Position numbers and translations under genes: made by a program. Under the pieces are notes generated by a model, which saw nothing but the letters and a program-made list of their open reading frames with translations, did not search any database and was not told the origin of the DNA. Shown piece by piece: positions 1-12,456 of a stretch of 64,000 bases of DNA; position 1 is the stretch's first letter, and each line of letters begins with the position of its first letter. The stretch comes from Eucalyptus grandis. Lineage: Eukaryota > Streptophyta > Magnoliopsida > Myrtales > Myrtaceae. The stretch spans positions 18,220,520 through 18,284,519 of the forward strand of contig NC_052615.1 of the NCBI RefSeq assembly GCF_016545825.1. The letters run 5' to 3'.

Positions 1-811
1 AAATCTGAGATTGAGAAGTTTGATGGGAGAAATAACTTTGTGTTATGGAGCATCAAGATGCGGGCTTTATTGACAACACAAGGTTTGGCCAAGGCACTAT
101 ATGGCAAAGATGAGTTGCCGATTATAATGAAAGCCTCAGAGAGGGTAGAGCTTATGCAAAAAGCAAAGAGCATAATCCTATTAAATTTGTCGGATGAGGT
201 CTTACTAGAGGTTGTTGAGGAGGAGGATGCCGCAGCATTATGGGCAAAACTTCAAGCACTCTATGTGAAGAAAAGTTTGAACAATCGCTTATATATGCTG
301 AAAAAGATGTTTCAGTTTAGATATACTGAAGGTACGTCTATCAGAACCCACCTAGATGAATTTAATAAACTCATATTGGATCTGAAGAACGTCGGTAAGA
401 TACTTGATGATGAAGAGCAGGGCATGATGTTGTTAGCCTCTTTACCAGAGTCATGGGAGCACTTTTCTGATTCGCTGTTGCAGGGGCGTACTACTATTAC
501 CTCAGAAGAGGTAAAGTCTGCCTTATTCTCTAAAGAGTGGCAGAGAAAGTTGCGAGATGACGGTCTGGCCAAAGGAGCAGCGCAAGCACTGACGATTCGG
601 GATAGAGAACAACATTGAGAGCTTAGTAGCAGCAGAGGTAAAAGCATATCAAAATCACGCAATAGAAAGTGCAAGGGATGCGTGAAGTGCTTTGAGTGTC
701 ATGAGGAGGGGCACATCAGGAGAGATTGTCCAAAGCGAAGAAATAAGGTTGATAAGCAAAATGCTACATCCAGTGTGGCAAACGTTGCTAAGGGGAGCAA
801 TAAGGATGCAT
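1..811 (+). pseudogene. copia gag with CCHC zinc knuckle (degenerate)
   Basis: The reading frame shows the gag-polypeptide domain typical of plant copia elements (LWSIKMRALL, then a helical region ending in SLPESWEHF and EEVKSALFSKEWQRK). It is followed by an RNA-binding zinc knuckle, CFECHEEGHIRRDC, encoded at about 690-731, with all four metal ligands present. TGA at 616-618 cuts the frame before the knuckle and a TAA near 811 follows it. In the live family this protein packages the RNA into virus-like particles. The start lies outside the window. Confidence 0.9.
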
Positions 812-825
812 AAGCTGTTTTATGT

Positions 826-3800
826 GTGATTGCTACTTCGTCAGGAGACGAATGGGTGCTAGATTCGGGGTGTTCTTATCACATGACGTCTCATAAGAAC
901 TGGTTTACTACTTACCAAGCTGCAGATGGTGGTAGGGTTCTTTTGGGGAATAATGCAGTCTGTAAGGCTGTGGGGATAGGGACAATTCGGATTCGGATGC
1001 ATGATGGGGTGGTTCGCACATTGACAGATGTGAGGCATGTACCGGAGCTCAAGAAGAATCTTATTTCTCTGGGGACACTCGATGACATCGGGTGCAGGTA
1101 CACCGCTGAAGGTGGAGTACTGAAGATCTCTCGAGGTGCTATGATAGCGATGAAAGGAAAGAAAGTTAATATTCTCTATCATCTACTGGGAGAGACCGTA
1201 TTTGGAAGTCTTCTTTGTTTCATCGGTGTGAGTCGAGACTCTAACTTGACTCAGTTATGGCATATGCGTTTATGGCACATGAGTGAGGCAGGTATGACGA
1301 TGCTAAGTGAAAGGGGGTTGTTGAGTGGTCAGAAAATAGGGAAGCTAGATTTATGTTAGCACTGCATCTATGGGAAGCAGCACCGAGTTAAGCTTACTAC
1401 AACTATTCATTCGACCAAAAGACCTGTTGAATATATTCATTCGGACGTCTGGGGCCCGTCTTCATTTCCTTCGAAAGGAGGTGCCCGATATATGCTGACT
1501 TTTATCGACGATTATTCGAGGAATGTATGGGTATACTTTCTGAAGAACAAATATGATGTGTTTGATCGATTCAAGAAATTTAAGGCATTGATTGAGAAGC
1601 AGTCAAATAAGCAGATCAAGTGCCTGAGAACTGATAATGGCATGGAGTTCTGTGGTAAAGATTTTACCGAGTTCTGCGAGAAAGAAGGTATTGTATGACA
1701 CCGCACAGTACCTGCGACACCACAGCAGAATGGCGTGGCAGAACGGAAGAACATAATCTTGCTTGAGCAAGCTCAATGCATGCTTTCGCATGCAGGACCT
1801 TGGTAAGGAATTTTGGGCTGAAGCAGAGAACATGTCATGTTACCTGATAAATCGATCTCCATCATCAGTTATCGAGTGGAAGACTCCTGAGGAAGTATGG
1901 TCGGGGAAACCTGTTGATTATTCCGGATTATGAATATTCGGATGTCCTACGTATGCTCATGCAAGTGATGGTAAGCTTGAGCCGAGGGCAAAGAAGTGCA
2001 TATTTCTGGGTTATGCACAAGGGGTGAAAGGCTACCGGCTGTGGTGCACTGATCCTAGATCACCCGGTTTTCTAATAAGCAAAGATGTGATCTTCGACGA
2101 GACTGCAATGCTTCAACAGAGGAGTTCTGAGACACAACCAGTAGAGAAGACAGATCATGGTGTCATAAGTGAGGTGGAGCTTCAGGTGGAGACTCCGGAG
2201 ACCTCGAAGGTAATAGAAGTTGAGACTGCAGATGAAGCCGCAGTTCTTGAAGTCGGTGATAGTGAACAACCAGCAAAGCCGCAACAAACTATAGCCGCAG
2301 ATAGAGAGAGAAGGCAAATTAAACCACCGGTACGTTATGGTTATACAGATATTGCTTATGCATTGACTGTAGGTGATGAGGTGGAGACAGATGAGCCTTT
2401 GTCTTACTCTGAGGCGATGGCTAGTCCGGAGTCATTGCAGTGGCTAGGGGCTATAAGTGAAGAGATGGAATCACTCCATCGAAATCAGACATGGGAGCTG
2501 GTCAAAGTACCCAAGAGCCAAAAGATTGTTGGAAGTAAATGGGTCTTCAAACGGAAATAGGGCATTCCTGATGTCGAGGCAGTGAGGTATAAGGCGAGAC
2601 TTGTGGCGAAGAGATATACACAGCGTGAGGGCATTGACTACAATGAGGTGTTCTCTCCTATGGTAAGACATACTTCTAATCGTGTTTTATTTGCCTTAAT
2701 TGCTTCGCAAGATCTCGAGTTAGAGTAGCTAGAGGTGAGTTGGAAGAACAGATTTATATGAGGCAACCGGAGGGATTTGCTATTCCGGGTAAGGAAGATC
2801 ACGTTTGCTTGTTAAAGAAATCTTTGTATGGGCTGAAACAATCTCCTAGACAGTGGTATAAACGTTTTGATACTTTCATGGCTAGTCAAGACTATTCAAA
2901 AAGTCAGATGGATAGCTGCGTTTACTTTAGGAGATTGGAGAATGGTTCTTTGATTTATCTACTTTAATATGTTGATGATATGCTGATAGCAGCCAAGGAT
3001 ATGTCTGATATTGATGTGCTGAAAAGGCAATTAAATGCTGAATTTGAGATGAAAGATTTAGGTGCAGCAAAGAAAATTTTGGGTATGGAGATTTTGCGTG
3101 ACAGGACTGCAGGAGTTTTACATCTGTCTCAAAAGAAATACATTGAGAGGATCATGGCACGTTTTAACATGCAGTCGGCAAAATCTGTAAGTACACCTTT
3201 AGCAAAGCACTTTAAACTTTCAGATAAATTATCATCGCGGACTGAGGAGGATGAGGAGCATATGTCTCGTGTTCCTTATTCTAGTGTCATGGGTAGTATT
3301 ATGTATGCTATGATGTGCACTAGGCCTGATATTTCACAAGCTGTGGGCGTGGTTAGTCGCTATATGAAGCGTCCCGGTAAAGCTCATTGGGAAGCTGTGA
3401 AGTGGATCCTTAGATATTTGAAGGGGACAACAGACGTGGGTATAGTATACCGGAGGGACAGCAATGGTAGTGAGACCACTGGTTTTGTGGATTCGGATCA
3501 CGCCGGTAACTTGGATGATTGCAGATCTTTAGCAGGGTACGTGTTTACGTTAGTAGGTGTTGCAGTTTGTTGGAAAGCATCCTTACAGGGTCACATTACC
3601 TTGTCTTCGACTGAGGCAGAGTACATGGCACTAACCTTTATAGCGAAGGAGGCGATATGGTTACAAAAATTGCTCTTGGACTTTGGGTTAGAACAGAAAA
3701 GTGTGGATATACATTGTGATAACCAAGGTGCGATATATTTGGCATATAATCCAGTTTATCACGAGCGAATGAAGCATATCAACATCAAGTACCACTTCAT

Positions 3801-3906
3801 CCGAGATGTCTTAGCTAAGGGTATTGTTATTGTTAAAAAGATTACTACAGTAGATAACCCGGCAGACATGATGACTAAGTCTGTTCGTCACTCAAGCTTT
3901 GCTTGA
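826..3906 (+). pseudogene. copia pol: protease, integrase, reverse transcriptase, RNase H (degenerate)
   Basis: The order of domains (integrase before reverse transcriptase) marks Ty1/copia. The protease signature WVLDSGCSYHMT is present with its catalytic aspartate. The integrase core shows FIDDYSRN and LRTDNGMEF. The reverse transcriptase has LLKKSLYGLKQSPRQWYKRF and YVDDM, but TAA at about 2965 falls just before YVDD. RNase H is intact to the end of pol: SDHAGNLDDCRSLAG, LSSTEAEYMAL and DNQGAIYLA. Other breaks are stops at 1357-1359, 1696-1698, about 1932, 2558-2560 and 2726-2728, a frameshift near 1800, and loss of the segment encoding DVKTAFLHG relative to the second copy. Confidence 0.93.
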
Positions 3907-4005
3907 GCTCTCTGTGGAGAGTGAGCGCCCGTCAAGGCGTTGGGAGAGCAGCATGGATCATGAGCACTATAACTTGGTTTCAAACATCGAGCCAAGGTGG
4001 AGAAT

Positions 4006-4748
4006 TGTTAAAATTATGTCTCGAGTTTTTCGTCAGAAAAGAGGAAATATAAAATAAATAAATGGGCACACGGTATATGAATTCCTTCTTTCGGAATTGT
4101 CGCTAAAAGATGTTATCCACGGTGAGCCCAGGTTTCCTATTTCCTTTTGAATCCTTGCACTGCCGAATTCCTTTTGCCGATGAAGTCCCTGTACGAAGAG
4201 GTCTCCTTTCTTGGCGTGAAGTCCTTTGCTCTTGAAGATTGAATTCTCGGTGGGGCCCACGCCATGGGCTTTCTTCATTTAGCCAAGCCTACAAGAGAAA
4301 GGAGTAATGCGAACCGATGTCTCCAGGAGGGGTTCCTTCTTCTGGTCGCCGCTGCAGCTTTACGAAAACCTACGAAGCGAACGTCCACGATCCGCGAGGA
4401 TTCCGAAGCCACAAGTCCTTGAAGCTGCATGCATTATACATAGAGTTTTGTCACACGGTAATTTTGTGCATTGAGTTTATCTCCCAAGTGAGTTGTTATT
4501 TATACACTTAGGGTTTGGGGTTAAATCTAGCTGCGGGAAATACTTGAGCGATTGAGCGATTGTAAACTCTTATTCTCCGATTTTAGTAGATTATTTGTTG
4601 CTGGCTCTCCCCGTGGATGTAGGTACCGATACTCGGACCGAACCACGTAAATTTCTGGTGTCCTGATTTTCTCGTTTATTTCTCTGGTGATTTCGCGTTG
4701 ACGTAATTTGAAAAAGATCCTGTCATTTCCGCGTATTATATCCCAACA
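4006..4748 (+). repeat. 3' LTR of copia copy 1
   Basis: The LTR is 743 bp, begins TGTTAAAATT and ends TATATCCCAACA. It is preceded by the purine-rich tract AGCCAAGGTGGAGAA at about 3990-4004, the expected plus-strand primer. It aligns with the 790-bp 5' LTR of copy 2 (17968-18757), most clearly in the last 250 bases. Confidence 0.9.
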
Positions 4749-6539
4749 CTCTTCTAATTAATTGTATTCTATATGTACAAAGGACCAATATATAATACAA
4801 AGAAAGAATATATTTTTCTAATCTAGGTATATCAATTCTAATCCTAAATCGATTTAGTCAATCAATCATAATCCCGGATTGATTAAATGTATCAACTATA
4901 ATCCAGACAAATATAGGAGCATGTCTTCCAATATATTCTTTAGCGCAAATTGGATTCGGCAACAAAATATCTTTCATTGAAAATCATCTTTCCATTGTTA
5001 TTTCTATGGTAACTCTTGGTAGGAAATACTATAGATAATTAAAAAAAATTGATAGCTTCACTTCAAACAGAACAAAACACACACAAATTGTGTCGGAAAC
5101 GACGCAAAGCTTGAGATTGTAAATACTTTAGACAGAAGCAAATGTACACAAAGTATATCGGAATTTAATCCATAATAAAGCTTGAGAACGCAAAGATCCG
5201 ATGCCAAAAGTTAATCGACGACGAGGCACCTAGGATATGCAATAACAATATATATTGAAATTTAATCGACAAAGCTAATTGAGAGAGAGACGGAGAGAAC
5301 ACACAACATCATTCGTTGTGATTTCGTCATACAACGAAGGCAATGGACGAGGCAGATGCAAAGGCAACGATACAGTTTGTGAGACAACAAGCTCCATCAT
5401 GAGTCGGAACGGTCGCGAGTGGGAGGGAGAACGAGGAACGCAAACTTGGGGAGGGGGAGGGATGGAGATATTGAAAAGAGGGAGAAGAAAGAGAAGGTTC
5501 TAGCTTGTAGTGGGTTTAGATAACATGTGTCGTTCAGTGAGTGGAGTAGTATTTTTATACTTGGCCACCAAACTCTACCTAATATTTTCTCTGATATGAT
5601 ATCATAAAATCGCCGCAATTGGTTAGAACTCAAATTTTTCTCAATATGAAAATTTTCATTTCAATTTCAAAAAAGTATACATCATTGTACAACTTCATAA
5701 GGTGATATCAATCTATATTTTGGCAGAATTTATTGTAAAAATAATTATGTAGACTGCCGTGACAGCATTTATTGGGTCAAAATAGTTATATGAATTGTCA
5801 TGTTATTTTTCTAAAGTTAAGCCCAAAAAGGATCCTTTACTCTCTTTTTTTCTTTCTTTTCGTGTTGCAATAGTGAGATAGATATATGTGACGTGGAGGA
5901 TACATGTAGCATTGCAAATTTAACAGCAATTATTTGTCACGTCAATTTAAGGTGTTTGAATTTTAACAAAAGGGATATATTGAATGGATAAAGTGTAAGT
6001 ACTAATTTGAACATTCAAGAATTGCAAACTTTGACAAAACATAAATATAATGGAAATTTGTCCAAAAATTCATAAACCTATTATTGTACGGTGGCCAGTT
6101 CAATCTAAAATCTTTTAACCATGTCAATTTAATCTTAAATATTTTTATGATTTGTCAATATAATATTTTTGACTATTTATCCAAATAATATGTTTATGAC
6201 TAAATTGGTACAATCTAAAAGTTTTGGACTGGTTTGAAATAAATTAGCATAATTGAAAACTTTATGATCGAATCAATCATAGTACAATAGGTTTTAGACT
6301 TTTAAAGTAATTGTTACTGATAACATGTGGCAACAAAATAAAAAACAGTCATGAAAAAGCAATTATCGGTTCACGACATTAGCATTTTTGACTCTGCGAA
6401 GAGCCATGGTTTCAATCGAGTACTCTCGTGATTTTTCCAAATTACGACAAAAAAGAAGGCCTATAAAACCAGCAAGTTTGCTAACAAGCCACTGTCATTT
6501 ACGTTGTGAAAAAAGAACAAAAACATATTAACGACGGCA
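4749..6539. other. non-coding flank shared with the cystatin cassettes; promoter of pseudogene a at its end
   Basis: No gene is seen. 4749 to about 5280 aligns with 13755-14290, and 5280-5880 aligns with parts of 11170-11750 and 25690-26250, so this is a further, older copy of the flanking DNA that surrounds the cystatin genes. The last 200 bases hold the promoter of pseudogene a, with TATAAAA at 6462-6468 and the downstream CCAGCAAG motif shared by the whole family. Confidence 0.7.
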
Positions 6540-9435
6540 AAGAGACCTCAGATCCTCCTCTTAGCCCTCTTCCTCACTGTAATAACCTCCTCTCTTGTCC
6601 CACATCGCCTAGGGAGAGAGATCTTGATCAGCTTATAAGGTTTGGGTCCCTCTAATCTGTGTAACGCGTTTTAAAACCGTGAGGGAAAAGACCATGGTTG
6701 GGATGGCGGTTCGTCCGCGCCAGGGCGGGTGACCCAAAGTGGACAATATTACACAGTGGGGCCCGGGATGTTACAAGTGGTATCAGAGCCGGCTCCCGAC
6801 CGCGTGTAGGACCACAGCTCGAATGCTGTTCTGATGCCCATGGGGCCATAGCGAGAACGCTATTCTATTAAGAGGTGGAGAGGGTAATAACCTCCTCTCT
6901 TGTCCCATATCGCCTAGGGAGAGAGATCTTGATAAGCTTATAAGGTTTGGGTCCCTCTAATCTGTGTAACGCGTTTTAAAGCCGTGAGGGAAAAGACCAT
7001 TTTGGGATGGCGGTTCGTCCGCGCCGGGCGGGTGACCCAAAGCGGACAATATTACAGTGGGGCCCGGGATGTTACAAGTGGTATCGAGCCGACTCCCGAC
7101 CGCGTGTGGGACCACGGCTTGAATCTTCGATGCCCGTGGGGTCATAGCGAGGACGCGTTATTCTCGTTAAGAGGTGGAGAATGTGATAACCTCCCTCTTG
7201 TCCCACATCGCCTAGGGAGGGAGATCTTGGTAAGCTTATAAGGCTTGGGTCCCTCTAACTGTGTAACGCGTTTTAAAGCCGTGAGGAAAAAAACCGTGGC
7301 TGGGATGGCGGTTCGTCCGCGCCAGGGCGGGTGACCCAAAGCGGACAATATTACACAGTGGGGCCCGGGATATTACAAGCGCATTAGAGCCGAGTCCCGA
7401 CCGTGTGTGGGATCACAACTTGAATGCTGTTCTGATGCCCATGGGGCCATAGCGAGGACGCTATTCTGTTAAGAGGTGGAGAGTGTGATAACCTCCGTCT
7501 TGTCCCACATCGCCTAGGGAGGGAGATCTTGGTCAGCTTATGAGGCTTGGGTCCCTCTAACTGTGTAACGCGTTTTAAAGCCGTGAGGGAAAAGACCATG
7601 GCTGGGATGGCGGTTCGTCCACGCTAGGGCGGGTGACCCAAAGCGGACAATATTACACAGTGGGGCCCGAGATGTTACAAGTGGTATCAGAGCCGACTCC
7701 CGACCGCGTGTGGGACCACAGCTCGAATGTTATTCTAATGCCCGTGGGGCCATAGCGAGGACGCTATTCTGTTAAGAGGTGGAGAGTGTAATAACCTCCC
7801 CTCTTGTCCCACATCGCCTAGGGAGAGAGATCTTGATCAGCTTATAAGGTCTGGGTCCCTCTAATAACGCGTTTTAAAACCATGAGGGAAAAAACCGTGG
7901 CCGGGATGGCGGGTCCCGGGTGACCCAAAGCGGACAATATTACAGTGGGGCCCGGGATGTTACAAGTGGTATCATAGCCGACTCCCGACCGCGTGTTTCG
8001 ATGCCCGTGGGGTCATAAAACGTTAAGAGGTTGAGTGGATAACCTCCCTCTTGTCCCACAAGGGAGGGAAATCTTGGTCGCTTATGCTTGGGTCCCTCTA
8101 AGCGTGTAACGCGTTTTAAAACCGTGAGGGAAAAGACCGTGGCCGGGATGACGGTTAAATCCGCACGGGCGGGTGACCCAAAGCGGACAATATTACACAG
8201 TGGGGCCCGGGATGTTACAAGTGGTATCAAAGCCGACTCCCGACCGCGTGTGGGACCACAGCTCGAATGTAGTTCTGATGCCCGTGGGGCCATAGCGAGG
8301 ATGCTATTCTGTTAAGATGTAGAAAGTGTGATAACCTCCCTCTTGTCCCACATCGCCTAGGGAGGGAGATCTTGGTCAGCTTATGCTTGGGTCCCACTAA
8401 CTGTGTAACGCGTTTTAAAGCCGTGAGGGAAAAGACCGTGGCTGGGATGGCGGTTCGTTCGCGCCAGGGTGGGTGACCCAAAGCGGACAATATTACACAG
8501 TGGGGCCCGGGATGTTACAAATGGTATCAGAGCCGACTCCCGACCGCGTGTGGGACCACAGCTCGAATGCTGTTCTGATGCCCGTGGGGCCATAGCAAGG
8601 ACACTATTATGTTAAGAGGTGAAGAGTATAATAACCTCCCCTCTTGTCCCACATTGCCTAGGGAGAGAGATCTTGATCAGCTTATAAGGTTTGGGTCCCT
8701 CTAATCTGTGTAATGCGTTTTAAAACCGTGAGGGAAAAGACCATGGCTGGGATGGCGGTTCGTCCGCGCCAGGGCGGGTGACCCAAAGCGGACAATATTA
8801 CAGTGGGGCCCGGGATGTTACAAGTGGTATCGAGCCGACTCCCGAGGCCGCGTGTGGGACCACGGCTTGAATCTTTGTTACGATGCCCGTGGGGTCATAG
8901 CGAGGACGCTATTCTGTTAAGAGGTTGAGAGTGTGATAACCTCCCTCTTGTCCCACATCGCCTAGGGAGGGAAATCTTGGTCAGCTTATGCTTGGGTCCC
9001 TCTAACTGTGTAACGCGTTTTAAAACCGTGAGGGAAAAGACCGTGGCTGGGATGACGGTTCGTCCGCACCAGGGCGGGTGACCCAAAGCGGACAATATTA
9101 CACAGTGGGGCCCAGGATGTTACACTCACCGTCCTCCGATGGCCGAGATTTCCACGACGGAGCTCGGGAGCCGATCGAGGACGTGCGCAATGAGCATGTC
9201 CATGGGCTCGCCCAGGTCGCAGTCATCGAGTTCAACAAGAAGAGCTACGCCGGCCTGATTTTCAATGGCGTCGTAAGAGGGGAGACTCAGCACACCGATT
9301 ACACGAACACCAAGCATCGCCTGCATCTCGTCACGGACCAGCCGGCTTCCCGTGTCACAAGGCCACCGTTCTGGTGTCCCGGTGGTGGCTGCACTCCTGG
9401 GAGCCTTCGTCCTTTCAAGGCTCTTCGCTTGCTAA
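6540..9435 (+). pseudogene. cystatin-like gene a, start codon lost and split by a TRIM array
   Basis: The 5' piece (6540-6577) matches the signal-peptide start of its paralogues, but the ATG reads AAG at 6540-6542. The 3' piece (9125-9435) continues the family: EPIEDVRNEHVHGLAQVAV, FNKKSYAGLIF, GETQ and HRLHLVTDQP. Between them sits the TRIM array 6578-9124, flanked by CTCAC on both sides (6573-6577 and 9125-9129). The 3' piece also has a one-base deletion just after TDQP and a two-base insertion near the stop, relative to paralogue d, and lacks about 20 bases of signal-peptide sequence. TATAAAA survives at 6462. The closest relative in the window is pseudogene d. It cannot encode a normal protein. 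Confidence 0.9.
6578..9124 (+). repeat. tandem TRIM array: nine LTRs alternating with eight internal segments
   Basis: LTR units begin TGTRATAACCTCC and end GGATGTTACA at 6578, 6883, 7182, 7484, 7786, 8036, 8327, 8627 and 8932-9124, a period near 300 bp. Each LTR (about 193-200 bp) is followed by a primer site like TGGTATCAGAGCC, complementary to initiator methionine tRNA, and a spacer of about 105 bp ending in the purine tract AAGAGGTGGAGAG. That is a complete terminal-repeat retrotransposon in miniature, with no coding capacity. LTRs contain GTCCCACATCG and CTTATAAGG, typical of plant TRIM promoters. Unit types follow A-A-B-B-A-B-B-A-B, so units 2-4, 5-7 and 8-9 form a three-unit higher-order repeat. 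Short ORFs inside are chance readings. Confidence 0.93.
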
Positions 9436-12399
9436 GTTTAACACAAAGAAATCGATGTGAAAATCTCTCTCTCTCCCTAATTGAACGAGAAGTAAAAGTC
9501 ACGATTCGATGTGATGTCATACAATCGCTGTGGTTGTCGAGACTCGAATGTTTCCCAGTACGAAAAGTTTTGTTTTGATTTCGCTCGGATTAGCTATTAC
9601 AGTTGGTCAAGAATCAGAAAAGAAATCAAAGTTGTGATTCAGTGTGATATCTTAAAATCAATACGATTGGTCAAGACTTAAATTTTTCCCGGTGCGAAAA
9701 ATTTCATTTCAATTTCACTAGTAGTCATTTATCTCAAAAAATATACATCATCGTAGATTTTCACAAGGTGATATCAATCTATATTTTGGCATAATTTATT
9801 TTAAAAATAATGATGCAGACTGTCGCGTTATTTTCCTAACTCAATAAATCTTTATTTCTTTTTTTTTCTCTTTAGGTGAAAATAACTAGAGAGAGATATA
9901 GGACGTGGAGTCTACCCATAAGCCATGGCAAATTTAACACCAAGTCAACAGTAATTTATGGATACGTCAGCTAAAGGTGTTAGAAATTTTACGTGGAGGC
10001 CTATATTGAGTGAATTTTTAAAAGTTTCAACAACTTGATTGCAAAAAAAAAAAAAAAAAAAAAAAATTTAGAGACTCTTTTGAATTTTGAAACAAGAGAG
10101 TTAAAAAGACAACACGTCATATTGTTTCACCCAAATTGGATTTGGGCAATGAAATATGTTTCATCAAAAATCGTATTTCAATTTTTATTTATCATTTATG
10201 TGGCTACTCCAAATGGGAAATATTATCGGTAATAGAAAAATCGATAATTTCACTTCAAACGGAACAAAACATATTGTGTCGGAAACGACAAAGCTTAGAC
10301 AAAACCAAACATACACAAATTATATCAGGATTTAGTTAATGACAAAGTATGAGAATGCAAAGATGCAATCCTGAAAGTTAATGGACAACGAGGCCTCTAG
10401 GATATGCGATAAAGATACACGACGAAATTTAATCAACAATGTGAATCTAACAACTACAATTATAAAACATGCCAAAGCTTCATTGACAATGCGAGTCTAC
10501 AATTTCATTTTTTTCTTATACCATGTTAATACATTACTCTACATCTTACAAGACAAAATCGACTTTTTATGGAACGTTTCCGGTATATCCATCTATGTTG
10601 TATCGCCACAGAAATGAATATTGAACAAAAATAATAACAAAAACGCGTTTGTTTACGTTTTTGTTCCAAATTTATTTTTTTGTTCCCGGAAATAAATTTG
10701 GAACAGAAATAAGAAACAAGAAAAACGTGTTTCTTATTCTTGGTATACTTTCAAGAAATATTTTTTTTCTCTCCTATTTTTTTCCTCTTTCTTTTCTTAT
10801 TCTTTTTCTTTGGCCGATTGCCGGCCTCGGCCATGGCCGGCGACTAACGGCGAGGCCGAGCTCGCCGTGGCTGGCCGAGGTTGCTGGCCAAAAGGAAGAA
10901 AAAAAAAAAAAGGAAAAAGGAAAAATAAAAAATAAAAAAGGAAAAATAAAATAAAAATATTAAAAAATTAAAAAATTAAATGAGACAAAAAAATTATACA
11001 AGTTTACCAAATGTGTTTTTTATTTTTTTTTTCTATTCCAAGAACAGCAATTTTGTGCAAGTACCAAATGCATTCTTCTATTCAAAAATTATTCCCCAAA
11101 ACAGAAATAATTTTTTCTATTTATGTTTTCTAGAACAATTTTTGAACAAGAACATTACCAAATGCACCATTAGGAGGCAACAAGGTGTCACGGCCCTCGT
11201 AATCCACAAGCAAGGGTCGTCAAATTTGGCAGGGACTTTAATCTCGCGGCCAAGGCGAGGGTTGTCCTTGCCCAATCTAGCGAGAACTCGAGAGGCAACT
11301 CGAGGGGCAGAAAGAGAAGGTTATATAGCTTGTAGTGAGTTAACACATGTCGTTCCGTGAATGAAGTAATATTTGGCCACCCAAATTCTACCTAATATTT
11401 TCTCCGATGTGATATCATAAAATTGCCACAATTGGTTAGAACACAAATTTTTCCCAATATGAAAATTTTGATTTCAATTTCACTCGAAATACTTGTTTAT
11501 CTCAACAAAGTATACATCATCGTCCAACTTTATAAGGTGATACCAATTTATGTTTTGGCATAATTTATTGTAAAAATAATGATATAGACCGCCATGTCAG
11601 CATTTATTGGGTCAAAATAGTGACGTGAATTGTCATGTTATTTTCCCAAGCGAACAAATCTCAAATCTTTTTTTTTTCCGCTCTCTTTAGGTGAAAATAA
11701 TTAAAGAGAGAGATATATGACGTAGAATCTACCTATGAGCCATGGTAAATTTAGTATCAAGGTAACAGTAGTTTATGGTTACGTCAGCTACAGATGTTAG
11801 ACTTCTTAACCAGAGAGCTATATTGAGTGGATTTTTAAAAATTTCAAGGACTAGATTTCACAAAAGACAAGTTTAGAGACAACTCTGAATTTTGAAAAAA
11901 AGGTTAAAAGGACAACACATCATATTGTTACGCTCGAATTGGAATCCGCAATAAAATATTTTTCACCAAAAGTCGTTCTTTGATTTTTGTTAGAGAAGAC
12001 AGGTCTGTAGTGACTTCGTGTTAAGATTGTCCTACATCGATTGTGGAATATGTTGGTAGACCATTTATAAGTGTGAGGGAAAACCACATCATTTGAGCTA
12101 CTTTTTGAATGAGAGAATATATACAAATGGCTTGAGAACATAATAAATATCTAAAAATAGATATACGTCGGAATTTAATCAACGACACAAGTCTGAAATT
12201 TCATCCATTTTCTTGTACCATGTTAATACGCTACATACATCCAACAAAACAAAATCGACTTTTAATATAAGGCTGAACATTCAAGATGAAATATAGGGTT
12301 GCAAACCTTGACAAAACATGAAAGATAACAGTCCCGGAAGGCAATCGTCAATCAAGGATTCTTATGTTTTTTTTCCATATCAGGACCCAAAAAAAGGCC
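9436..12399. other. non-coding flank between pseudogene a and gene b
   Basis: No gene is supported. 9450-9650 aligns with the DNA after pseudogene d (24960-25110). 11170-11750 aligns with 25430-26250, and 11750-12400 aligns with 33410-34190, so this is part of the duplicated cassette. A Harbinger-like MITE candidate lies at 10637-11169. A poly-A run of about 22 bases at 10041-10062 is the only other notable feature. 12010-12110 resembles a TRIM or LTR promoter (GTCCTACATCG then TTTATAAG) and recurs at 33660-33770. Confidence 0.65.
10637..11169. mobile_element. Harbinger-like MITE or non-autonomous element (candidate)
   Basis: The left end (GCGTTTGTTTACGTTTTTG) and the reverse complement of the right end (GTGCATTTGGTAATGTTC) resemble each other imperfectly and resemble the clearer element at 62491-63121. 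TTA follows the right end at 11170-11172. The interior is T- and A-rich, with a GC-rich palindromic patch at 10810-10890. The corresponding DNA is absent from the other cassette. Boundaries are approximate because the left target site is ambiguous. Confidence 0.4.
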
Positions 12400-12406
12400 T
12401 ATAAAA
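12400..12406 (+). promoter_or_regulatory. TATA box of gene b
   Basis: TATAAAA lies 57 bases before the ATG, followed by the ACCAGCAAG motif that all family members share just downstream of their TATA box. The preceding 100 bases (ACAGTCCCGGAAGGCAATC and GGACCCAAAA) are conserved among b, c, d, e and f. Confidence 0.7.
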
Positions 12407-12456
12407 ACCAGCAAGTCAAAAGGAAAAAACAAAAAAAGCATAGAGAAACAACGACA

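Larger units (their letters stand above)
1..4748 (+). mobile_element. Ty1/copia LTR retrotransposon, copy 1, truncated by the window edge
   Basis: The interval contains the usual copia order of gag, zinc knuckle, protease, integrase, reverse transcriptase and RNase H, then a purine-rich tract and a 3' LTR. Base 1 corresponds to base 18860 of the second copy, 12 bases after that copy's ATG, so only the 5' LTR, primer site and first codons are missing. The LTR ends in TG..CA and is followed by CTCTT (4749-4753), the probable target duplication. The flank after 4748 aligns with 13755 onward, where no element is present, so 13745-13775 is a paralogous empty site. Several stop codons, a frameshift near 1800 and a deletion of about 22 bases near 2731 make it non-autonomous. 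Confidence 0.95.

Noticed and set aside
6578..9124. CRISPR-like or satellite array
   Set aside because: Units have LTR ends, a tRNA primer site and a purine tract, so it is a tandem TRIM array in plant DNA, not CRISPR.
9078..9578. 166-codon open frame running from the last TRIM LTR into pseudogene a
   Set aside because: It starts at a GTG inside the LTR and leaves the cystatin frame after TDQP; it is a chance fusion of a repeat and a pseudogene.
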